DNA of 64,000 nt, from positions 6,160,619 through 6,224,618 of the forward strand of contig OX243827.1 of assembly GCA_945859605.1 (NCBI GenBank), given 5' to 3'. Position numbers and translations under genes: made by a program. The notes beneath the pieces are model-generated. The model was not told the DNA's origin, ran no database searches, and was given only the letters and a program-made list of their open reading frames with translations. Source of the DNA: Lumbricus rubellus. Lineage: Eukaryota > Annelida > Clitellata > Crassiclitellata > Lumbricidae. Below, in pieces: positions 55,331 to 64,000 of this stretch (the stretch's first letter is position 1; each line of letters starts with the position of its first letter).

Positions 55331-55484
55331 ACTACAAGTACCATCTGCCTCTGATATTATGGAAACACTGTGTAGAGATGTTGTTGAGCATGTTCTTCTT
55401 CATTCACAATTGGTCAGCGTCATCAGACAAACGTGCTTAATAAATGCATAATGATGATAGTGATGCTAATGGTGATGTGGCGAT

Positions 55485-55499
55485 TTTAATGATGACGAC

Positions 55500-55540
<41 letters not shown>

Positions 55541-55562
55541 CGACGACGATGATGATGAGAAT
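55485..55562. repeat. (GAT)n microsatellite
   Basis: GATGAT array with GAC variants. Confidence 0.95.
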
Positions 55563-56221
55563 AACGATGATAACGGTAGTAACATTATTATACTACTGTC
55601 ATTTTTTTAAATATTCATTATTATTTTTTTATGCTCCGAGCTATTTAGAATTCCTCAGGGACTTATATATTAATTAAGAACAGAATAAAAACATTATTTT
55701 TATTTATTTTTTCTTAGGAGGGTACGTATTAGTACTATACATAAAAAACATGTGTGGCTTATTACATCTTTCATGAACTTCTCCCAATCATCGCATATGT
55801 AGAGTTGCTGGAGACTGGAGTGAAGGCTAACCTCATTCATTAAGTCATTCGTGCCAATTAGCATTGCTCTAGAAACACAAGCTTACACAATAAAGTACCT
55901 TAAATTGAAAATACTAAAGCTCCATTATTTTTGCACTCTAATCCTGTTTCTTTCGGCCTGTCCTCCTATGTCAGTTCATCACAATTGCATATTACTAGCG
56001 TATGCTGCATGGCCATATATCCAGCCCAAATTGCTTTGTATAAGCTTAATAACTGTGCCGAGTAGTTTTTAATGCGAGAAAAATTACCTGCAGGATAGTT
56101 TTTATTATTAATATGGCCGACGTTGATGAGACGTTGATCTACATCTGATGTTATCAATGAATCGGAAACATTGAGTGGCAAATAATAGCCAGTCATTACA
56201 GACGAAGAAGCACAGACGACG

Positions 56222-56254
56222 TGCGCATGCGCTGCGCATGCGCTGCGCATGCGC
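56222..56254. promoter_or_regulatory. Three tandem NRF-1/P3A2-type sites
   Basis: TGCGCATGCGC occurs three times head to tail (56222-56232, 56233-56243, 56244-56254). This is the palindromic recognition core of NRF-1 and its sea urchin homologue P3A2. Three exact copies suggest a promoter or a short tandem expansion. No recognised gene starts nearby; frames of 80 to 142 codons overlap it on both strands without known domains. Confidence 0.5.
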
Positions 56255-57069
56255 TGAGCTTCTGAACGTCGATACGAAGAGCATGAATTTCTCTGTAAAC
56301 GATGAGAATAAAACATCGATTTTAGTAGGCCTACTCGTGGAGAAAGATCGATGGAGCAGAATGTTCATACGTGAAGAACAGCACTGGCAAATTGGATGCG
56401 CTATATGGAGGATATGATTTAGTGCTTGTCTTCCTCTCAATAAGTTATTGCATGACCAACAGTCGATCATGCCGTATAAAAGCACAAAATGCCAATGCAG
56501 GACCAAAGTGAGGACTGTCCTGTGGCGAATTAACAACGCAATGAAAATACGTTCGCAGTTTATCTCAGCGAAAAGCTGAGAAGCAAGTCACTATTTGGAA
56601 GAGCGAAGTTGGAAAATAAGCCATCTATTTATTCATGTCTATGCAGAGAGTCGATTGAGGCTGAAGTATGAGAAATGAACCCAATAGAAATACCGTGTTG
56701 AGATGCAATTCATATTCATAATAGGCTTAGATATTTATGGGTTACAGGTGTGTCATGACTGAACAATGTGTAGGCTAGACCTACACATTGTTCAGTCATT
56801 GATCGGATAGCAGGCAATAATAATTAATTATGGGAAGGTGTTAGCCGCATTACACGTAATTCATCAGACATCGCGTGATTCAGAGTTAGCATGCATCAAC
56901 TGCATGTAGGCAGATGCAGTAGCCTAAGCTTAGTGATACGTTTGTGAAAAACTCCGGATGTTGCAACAATAGACCTACTATATGTAGGCTATAGTTACTA
57001 CCGTGTGTCAGTATTTATTCGCGATTGACGGTTACTACCATGGATTCAAAACGCTATTATTATTATTTA

Positions 57070-57080
57070 AAAAATATCAT

Positions 57081-57112
<32 letters not shown>

Positions 57113-57136
57113 TCATCATCATTCTTCTTCTTCGCC
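57070..57136. repeat. (CAT)n(CAG)n(TTC)n repeat
   Basis: Consecutive ATC, AGC and TTC triplet runs. Confidence 0.9.
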
Positions 57137-57924
57137 ATTCGAACACTTCATGTGGATGCTAGATTATTGATCAGAATACTATTTAGAAAAAAGGAGATAC
57201 ACTTGTCTTTATAATTTTATAATTAGACATTGGAACCGAATAGCCTAAAATACATGTAGGCTATGTTGACACTCAGAGCCAACGTAGAAATTGTTGGTCT
57301 AAAGGAGACATTCAACACTATTGAAACAGACGACGCATCGATCGACATTTTGACCTACACAAGATCACGTGACAAGTGCAGTTCGAGCGAGAAAGCTTTG
57401 ACATCTACAGCACAGTAAATAAGTGAACAAAATTATTGAGTTAAGAGTAATCAAGCGAAGGAAATAAATTATGAAGTATCTGTGGCATCGTGGCATGACG
57501 ACTGGAGATTGGTGTAGGCCTACACGAACTAATTCAGCAGCATTAGATTTGCAAGGACAGTTTTTATCGTGGATTTATTTCGTTTCAGAGCAAAGTATCG
57601 GTTTAATTTGTACGAAGGTCACGTTGGTTAAAGGCAGAAGCATGTTGCAGAGTAGGACGGAGGAGATGGTGTCGAAGTGGATCCATAACTTGACCTGTAA
57701 CGAGGAAAGTAAGGGTTCGAGTCTTCGCACTGGATGCCATGGGTGCACTGTGCATGTAAAGATATTGAAAAAGTCGATCACGTATACCCTATAATTCATG
57801 TAGCTCAGCGCCAATAAAGATCTGTCACAATTATGTTTATTGCATAATGCATGATAATTTATAGACTTTATAGAGTATAGTAGGCTTATACAATACATAG
57901 TAGCATGATACCAACTTTATAGAG

Positions 57925-58340
57925 TATACAATTATACATAGTACATACATTGTATATATATACATATATATTCATTTCAGGAATTTATATAGCGCCCTTT
58001 TGATAAACCCACTCGGAAGTGCACAAAATATAATTTTTTATGCTGTGCAGCACCTTATTGTACGATCAATGGATGGCTTAGCTAGCTCTCAGCAAATTAA
58101 TACAAAAGGTTTGTCAATGCCATTCATCAATTATATTCATACAATTATACATAGTACATATTTACATATAGGCTATATTAGTTTCAGGAATTTATATAGT
58201 GCCCATTATAGAAACCAACTCGGAAGTGCACAAAATGTAATTTTTTATGCTGTGCAGCACCTAATTGTACGATCAATGGATGGCTTATATAGCCCTCAGC
58301 AAATTGATACAAAAGGTTTGTCAATGCCATTCATCATGCT
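57925..58340. repeat. Tandem duplication, period about 207 bp
   Basis: ACAATTATACATAGTACATA, TTTCAGGAATTTATATAG and TGCTGTGCAGCACCT occur twice in the same order at about 207-base spacing, with about 10 percent divergence by eye. The TATAGCGCCC/ACTCGGAAGTGC part resembles SINE tails at 3025-3070 and 61400-61450. A 153-codon frame across it has no recognised domain. Confidence 0.7.
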
Positions 58341-58959
58341 TATTAGCACAGCAAACGCATCCTCAATTCTGAACAATAGCTATAACAAGTTTTTAAATAC
58401 AAACATACAAACAATAGATGACGACCATTTTCATGATGGCGTCCAAGATGGCTGCCGATAGTTGAAATTATCTATATTCCAAGCGGTTTCGTAGGTCATT
58501 GGTTTGTAATCTAATTTTTTTTCAAATTCAATACATAAGCTTATTTAAATAATTGAAGTTAAAATTTCAATGCAATCAAATCCTAATGTGGGTCAAAGAA
58601 TCTGCTTAGCCTGGTTGTGAACTGTATTTACAAAACCTGAGTAGTTAAAGATGATGCCAGAGAGACCAGAGCAGCAATGTTCTATTCGTAGCTTCGACTA
58701 CAGACTGCGGTTGGTCGCTTTATATTCCCGCTTTTCTTGGAACAATTTTCGAGGAACAGTGAGAGTAAATTTATAGGACAATCAGAAATAGTAGACCCAA
58801 GTATCGACGTAACAACACGCACGACCTCTACAACCCTCGTTTATTGCCACACCCTGTACATGTATGTATGTATACGTCACGAATATATTATTATCGTGTC
58901 ACAGATGCAAGTCGCCTTTACGTACTCGACCGACATAAGCGATGAAGGAGTGACCGGTT

Positions 58960-59456
58960 GCCTCCTCCTTCTGCTCCTCCTCCTCCTCCTCTTCCTTCTC
59001 CACGCCCTCCTTCATTCCCTTCTTCTCCTCATCTTTCTCCATATCTTTTTTATCCACCACCTCCTCCTCCTCTTCCTTCTTCTCCTCCTCCTCCTTCTCC
59101 TCTTCCTCGTCCTCTTCCTTCTTTTCCTCCTCCTCGTCCTCCTCCTGTCCCTTCTTCTCCTCCTCTTCGTCCTTCTTTGCTCCCTTCTTCTTCTTCTCTT
59201 CCTCCATATCTTTTTTTATCCACCACCTTCTCCTTCTCCTCCTTCTCTTCCTTTTTTCCCTCTTCCTCCATACTCTTCTCTTCCTCCTTCCTTTCCTTCT
59301 CCTTCTTTTCCTCCTCTTCTTCAACTTCCTCCTTCTTTTCTTCTTCCATCTCCTCTCTTCTTCCTCCATCTCCTCTCCTCTTCCTCCTTTTCCTTATCCT
59401 TTTCCTCCTCTTCTTCCTCCTCCTTCTCCTTCTCCTCCTCTTCCTCCTCCTCCATT
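58960..59456. repeat. Long pyrimidine tract (CTC/CTT)n
   Basis: About 500 bases of nearly uninterrupted pyrimidines on the plus strand, able in principle to form triplex DNA. Leu/Ser/Pro- and Glu/Lys/Arg-rich frames of up to 258 codons are compositional artefacts. Confidence 0.95.
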
Positions 59457-59459
59457 GTC

Positions 59460-60810
59460 TTGTATCAGACACAGACCAAGTCACGCACCAACAGCTGCGA
59501 CCGCAGTGACTGAAACTTTATAGCGTCGCCGTACTTTGTTGTCTGCTATACTCTCAGAATTCGGAAAACAATAGGCGCCTAGAGAATTCTCGAACGACAA
59601 AAGCGAAACAATTCTTCTCTTCCACGATTTGCGTGTCCTCCTCCCACCAGCTGCGCCCACAATCCAACTGTAAGGAACCTTTGAAATGACCGTCGAATTA
59701 GCCTATAGAAGGCTATAGTACACATGTGCAGTAGATGACTACAGGCCAGATATACACAGCGCATTCTGCTGATGTTCAGGATATGTGTAGCTGCATATAC
59801 TGTATATATATATATCTATATATGTATGTATACAATGTATACATGTATAATATTAGATCTATGGATGATGGTTTGAGGACAATGTATGCTAATTGGTTTT
59901 TTCGTGTTCTACATCTGATCGACACACATGAGAATCATGACGAGAATCGTGGTAAGTAACATCGTTTACAATAGAAAGAGGAGCGTCTTTATTGCAAGAC
60001 ACACTTCTTTTATTGTCTGCATGCATAATGCTGCATGTAAAATGTCCCACAACGTTAGACTGCATTTTTTCAATTATCTGCTGTAATTTAACTCTTCTTT
60101 CATCATCTCATCTCGAAAGCATTTTACCATTGAAGACTTAATAATTATGTGCGTAGATCAAAAGCATCAGAACTTCTTTATCACCCACCATCTGTAGCAC
60201 GCGTTTATAGACTCATGCGTTTATACAACGAATGCAATTTGAATTCATTGATTGTCATAGGCTTATGCAAATATCTGCCAACAACCACAACGCAATTATA
60301 GTAGTATAAAAATAGTTGCTGTAGAAGGTAGAAGTTGTAGTAGTAGTAGTAATGATATAGTGATGACAATAATTTGACGAGTTTTAAACGTCTCAAAACG
60401 GATGTTTAAGTCTCTGTAAATTTTTTGTTTACCTTCTGAAAGATCTGAGGTAGGCCTACTTCGGATAAAATAATTCCAATGATAATAGGCCTAATAATAA
60501 TTAGGCCTACTGACAGTAATGGTAATTTTACTGATAATGATGAGAATAATTTTTCCAGTCAGAAATTTAGTTGCGTTTCTAATGCGAGTGTTGTTCACTT
60601 CTTTGTTCATTCTAGCCTACTTCGAGATAAGGAAACTTCTAGTCTTGTTTGCCAAACAATGTCAATTTGTCTTTGCACAAGCAGGGAATCAAATTACTAG
60701 TAGAGCGATGCTCGTGATTATGTGTAACTTCAGATTCGTTTATTGCCAGCTCCAGAGTTCACGAGTAGGAAATGTGCTCCTCCCCTACGCGTGCTACAGA
60801 GGGTGGGTGA
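59460..60810. other. No gene recognised
   Basis: AT-rich sequence with a small (AT)n patch near 59805-59850. No open frame above 100 codons and no Kazal exon found on either strand. Confidence 0.4.
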
Positions 60811-61174
60811 CATAGGCGTAGGAGACGGGGGTCCAGTGGGGGCAAATGCCCCCCCAAATTTCGGGCAAGTCTAATTTTTCGGGCAAGCAGACCCGGAAAA
60901 ATAAAAAATAAAAATTTTTATTTCCTTTTTTTCCGGGTCTTTTTGCCCGAAAAATCAGACTTGCCCGAACAAAAAAGTCGTCAGACCTCTCGGGCAAAAA
61001 GTAACGAGAAATTTCAGAAGATTTCGGCCGGATGGCTAAAAAAAGTCGTCAGAATTTTCGGGCAAACGTAACGGGAATATGTCTTAAGATTACGGCCGTA
61101 TGACAAAAATATTTTCGGGCAAAAGTCTCATTTTTGCCCCCCTCCCAACGCTGAAATGTCCCCTACGCCTATGT
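60811..61174. mobile_element. MITE with CATAGGCGTAGG termini
   Basis: The ends CATAGGCGTAGGAGACGGGG and GTCCCCTACGCCTATG are imperfect inverted repeats. TGGGTGA flanks both sides (60804-60810 and 61175-61181). Internal CGGGCAAAAAGT-type words repeat in both orientations. A 7-8 bp duplication would suit a hAT-type element. No coding capacity. Confidence 0.65.
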
Positions 61175-61399
61175 TGGGTGATAAAGGAGTGCTGCTGCTT
61201 TTGATCAACGCACAGATTAAGTATCATCAACAAATTCATTCAACACGATTAACGGTCAGCGTCACAATGATCCCCGAGCACATGCATGCAGTGTAATGGC
61301 CGACATTTCGGAGAGGCGAGGAGTATTTCGGTGCAAAATATACGAATGCCGAATGCAGCTGAGCGTATATATCCGTGTTCACGGTATGAGAATTTCAAT

Positions 61400-61460
61400 C
61401 ATTCTGAGAATTCATCTAGCGCCTCTTCAAGATAACTACTCAGAGGCGCTCTCGTAGCTA
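61400..61460 (-). mobile_element. SINE tail fragment
   Basis: TAGCGCCTCTTCAAGATAAC and ACTCAGAGGCGC match the tail region of the SINE at 3025-3240 (AGCGCCCCTTCGAGATTTCT and ACTCAGAAGCGC). The tRNA head is not evident. Confidence 0.4.
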
Positions 61461-62116
61461 GCCTAAAATAAGTCTTAGTTTAGCGTTGTTAAATCTTTCT
61501 TCCCGGCTTTAGTTTGAGCATAGCCGACTTCGTGTCCTTTCCCTGTCTTCGGACAGTATAGCATGGCCCAGTATCTTGGCTGTTTTATCGCTGATCTACC
61601 ACGAGATCTGAGTCAAAAAATCCTCTGAGTCCTATAAACATGTCGAAAGGGTTAAAAGGAGGTTCTTGATTAAGATCGCATCTGTCTGTAGTTGTTTATG
61701 CACTTCTTTCAAACTAAAAGTCCCGTGTTCTGTCACTTGTCCAGTCTTCTTTGACGGACTTTGATAAACTAGAATTATTGCGTTGGTGAGAAACTGAGAA
61801 TGCACAAAATGTCTGAAGATGTTCCAGTTAGCGCGACTTTCCTGACTAACGGCATTTGAGACATCCGCACAGGACCTATAGGTGTACGTATACACGCCGT
61901 TCTAAGAACGTGATCTTGTAGGAGCCTACAAATGTATGTCGTATCTCCTAAATAATAATTATAGGCTTACACGTATAATAATACAGTCTGCCGTGTCCAA
62001 TAGCACTGTCCAATGTCCATCATGTATGGTCGAAAGTGACCTGCTTCTCTTGCTCCTCCAGTCTGTCTATATACCCTGTAGCTGTTCCATCTGGTGCTAA
62101 CTGGAATGTGATCGGC

Positions 62117-62140
62117 TCCCTCCTCCTCCTCCTCTCCTCC

Positions 62141-62171
<31 letters not shown>

Positions 62172-62185
62172 CTCCTCCTTCGTCT
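62117..62185. repeat. (CTC)n repeat
   Basis: CTCCTC array of about 65 bases. Confidence 0.9.
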
Positions 62186-62376
62186 TTTTTCCATCTGCCA
62201 ATGGCAATAAATGTATACTATAGCCAACCATTTGTATTTATTCTGTGTCGTGACTCAACACGTACAGTTCGTGTGACGATGTTTATGACGGGCTCACGTA
62301 CAATGTACGTGCTTGATGCGACGTATTGGTCTATCTACATGCGATTTATTTGTTGACTACATTGGCCAAGAAAAAC

Positions 62377-62475
62377 AGACAGACACAGACACACACAGAC
62401 ACACACAAACGCACACAGACACACACAGACACACAAACAGACACAAACACACAGACATACAGATACGCACACGAG
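62377..62475. repeat. (CAGACA)n repeat
   Basis: ACACAGAC units, about 95 bases. Confidence 0.9.
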
Positions 62476-62554
62476 AGGAGTCAGTACTAAACGTGGCTCG
62501 CTGTCCGTTTCATGCCTCGAATCATTATTGTCGTCGTCGTCGCTAGTGTTTCTC

Positions 62555-63098
62555 TCTTCTGTATGTTTCTCACTGGCTCTCTGTGTGTCTCTGTCTCTCT
62601 GTGCCTCTCTCTGTCTCTCTCTGCCTGTCGCTCTCTCTGGCTCTCTCTGTGTCTCTGTTTCTCTCTGCCTGTATCTGTCTGTCTCTGTGTGTCTGTCTCT
62701 CTATTTCACTGTCTCTGTCTGTCTGAATCTCTATCTCTATTTGTGCGTATCTCTCTGTCTCTATCTCTCCTGCCTGGTGTTCTCTGTCTGTCTATGTCAC
62801 TGTGTCTCTGTTTTGCTATGTCTGTGTTTACCTATGTCTCTCGCTTTCTTTGTCTCTCTCTGTCTCTGTTCTCTCTATCACTGTCTCTGTTTCTGTGTCT
62901 GTCTTTGCCTCTGTTTCTCTGTCTGTGTATTTGTCTGTGTGTATCTCTATCTTTATGTGTGTGTATATCTCTGTCTCTGTATATCCTGCCTGCTGTTCTC
63001 TGACTGTCTATGTCTCTCTCAGTCTTTCTCTGTCTCTGTCTCTGTATGTCTCTGTCTGCCTTTGTGTCTGTGTCTGTCTTTCCTGCCTGATGTTCCTC
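62555..63098. repeat. (CTGTCTCT)n repeat
   Basis: About 540 bases of diverged CTGTCTCT/GTGTCT units; long Ser/Leu/Cys frames are artefacts. Confidence 0.95.
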
Positions 63099-63163
63099 CG
63101 TCTTGTGTCGTCTGTCTGACAGATGATCGATGCTGCAAGGAAACGACCTGCAGCCACCCATAA

Positions 63164-63215
63164 TGTAACCCACTCCACCCACTCCACCCATTCCACCCAT
63201 TCCACCAAATTCCAC
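63164..63215. repeat. (CCACTCCACCCATT)n short tandem repeat
   Basis: Five to six copies of a CCACCCATT/CCACCCACT unit of about 9 bases. Confidence 0.85.
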
Positions 63216-63625
63216 GCAGAGAGAAGGATTCGTGGAAAAGACGACGAGAGAGCAATTGATTGGCCATAGGAAACACTCATCTTCTCATCTTCTCCTCCTA
63301 TATATACTTTCATCTTTCAATGATGAAGATGAAGATGACAATAATATCATCCTCGAGATCTGCTTCTCTTTACTTTTATTTCTCCCTTTCATCTAATGTC
63401 CTCTTCTTCTATCATAGGATCCAACAAATCTTCATCATCCTCTTTACTACTTCCTCTATGCGCTGTAATCGAGGATATATACGTGTAATTATATACATGT
63501 ATATATATATAAATTACACGTTAATTGGTATAATACAGCGTGTATTCAAAGGAAAAATAACCTACAGACGACAGGTCTAGGCAACTCCACCGTGTACACT
63601 CACCCCTAAGTTTTCCAGTTCAGCC

Positions 63626-63930
63626 ATGCTTCCTCTTCCTTCTTCTTCTCCCTCTCCTCGTCTCTCTTCTGCTTCTCTTCGTCTGTCTACTTCTCCTCCT
63701 ACTCCTCCTTCTCCTCCTCCTCCTCCTCCTTGTACTCCTCCTCTTTGTAACCCTTCTTCTCCTTCTCTTCCTTGTCCTTCTCCTTCTCCTTCTCTGCTCT
63801 TCAGTATATACTTTACCACTTGATCATTTCCATCGATCAATGTTCGTTACTTCTTTCCTCTTCCTATGCTGCAGCTGCTTTCCACTCCCTCCCTCCCTCC
63901 CTGCCTCCCTTCCTCCCTCCATCCCTTGCT
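63626..63930. repeat. Pyrimidine-rich CTC/CTT/CCCT repeat
   Basis: CTCCT and CCCTCC arrays interrupted by about 60 bases of ordinary sequence. No gene. Confidence 0.9.
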
Positions 63931-64000
63931 AATTCTTGCTAATTATTGCTTCATTCCATCGATTGACATTGAATGAGTATAACGATCCCTTGAGGAGGGA

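Noticed and set aside
57471..57794. 107-codon open frame
   Set aside because: No domain, signal peptide or splice-supported partner; length is compatible with chance.
58737..59513. 258-codon Leu/Pro/Ser frame and its Glu/Lys antisense
   Set aside because: They are translations of a 500-bp pyrimidine tract.
62512..63215. Ser/Leu/Cys-rich frames of up to 211 codons
   Set aside because: They are products of the CTGTCTCT repeat.

Overview
The window is nuclear DNA of an animal, probably a marine invertebrate. It has intron-split genes with GT/AG boundaries, TATA-type promoters, many microsatellites, tRNA-derived SINEs and several transposon classes. The frequent TAGGCCTA-like words, an LTR element with integrase ahead of reverse transcriptase/RNase H (an order described for Gmr1-like elements of deuterostomes) and a triple NRF-1/P3A2-type site make an echinoderm or other deuterostome plausible. 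That assignment is tentative.

The host genes form a tandem cluster of four secreted Kazal-type serine protease inhibitors, all on the minus strand. I built them exon by exon from splice sites and reading phase. Gene D (5208 to beyond base 1) has at least three domains. Gene A (42792 to 13058) has four, gene B (50069 to 46719) three and gene C (53732 to 51502) two. Each gene has a short signal-peptide exon ending in phase 1. Each later exon carries the last part of one Kazal domain and the first part of the next and is phase 2 at both boundaries. A and B share promoter and intron-1 sequence and look like tandem duplicates.

Intron 1 of gene A holds a nest of mobile DNA (18044-41996). An LTR retrotransposon sits in the intron. 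A complete Polinton/Maverick (adintovirus-like) element of 17,557 bp sits inside its 5' LTR, with a 6-bp GACGAG target duplication. A 362-bp hAT-type MITE sits inside the Polinton's left inverted repeat. The two halves of the split 5' LTR add up to 510 bp, the length of the 3' LTR, with only two differences seen by eye, so these events are recent. The Polinton encodes a zinc-ribbon/phospholipase A2 protein, chromodomain integrase, packaging ATPase, minor and major capsid proteins, two pX/pVI-like proteins, a dUTPase-fold-like protein, a DUF8207 protein, a SAP/NUMOD-like protein, protein-primed DNA polymerase B, an adenain-type protease and two fibre-like proteins. Both TIRs carry a tRNA-Asp-like sequence.

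The remaining DNA holds two mariner-derived elements, a foldback element with a 69-bp minisatellite core, three other MITE copies, an RTE-type LINE fragment, SINEs and long simple repeats, especially in the last 10 kb. I found no further convincing genes there.
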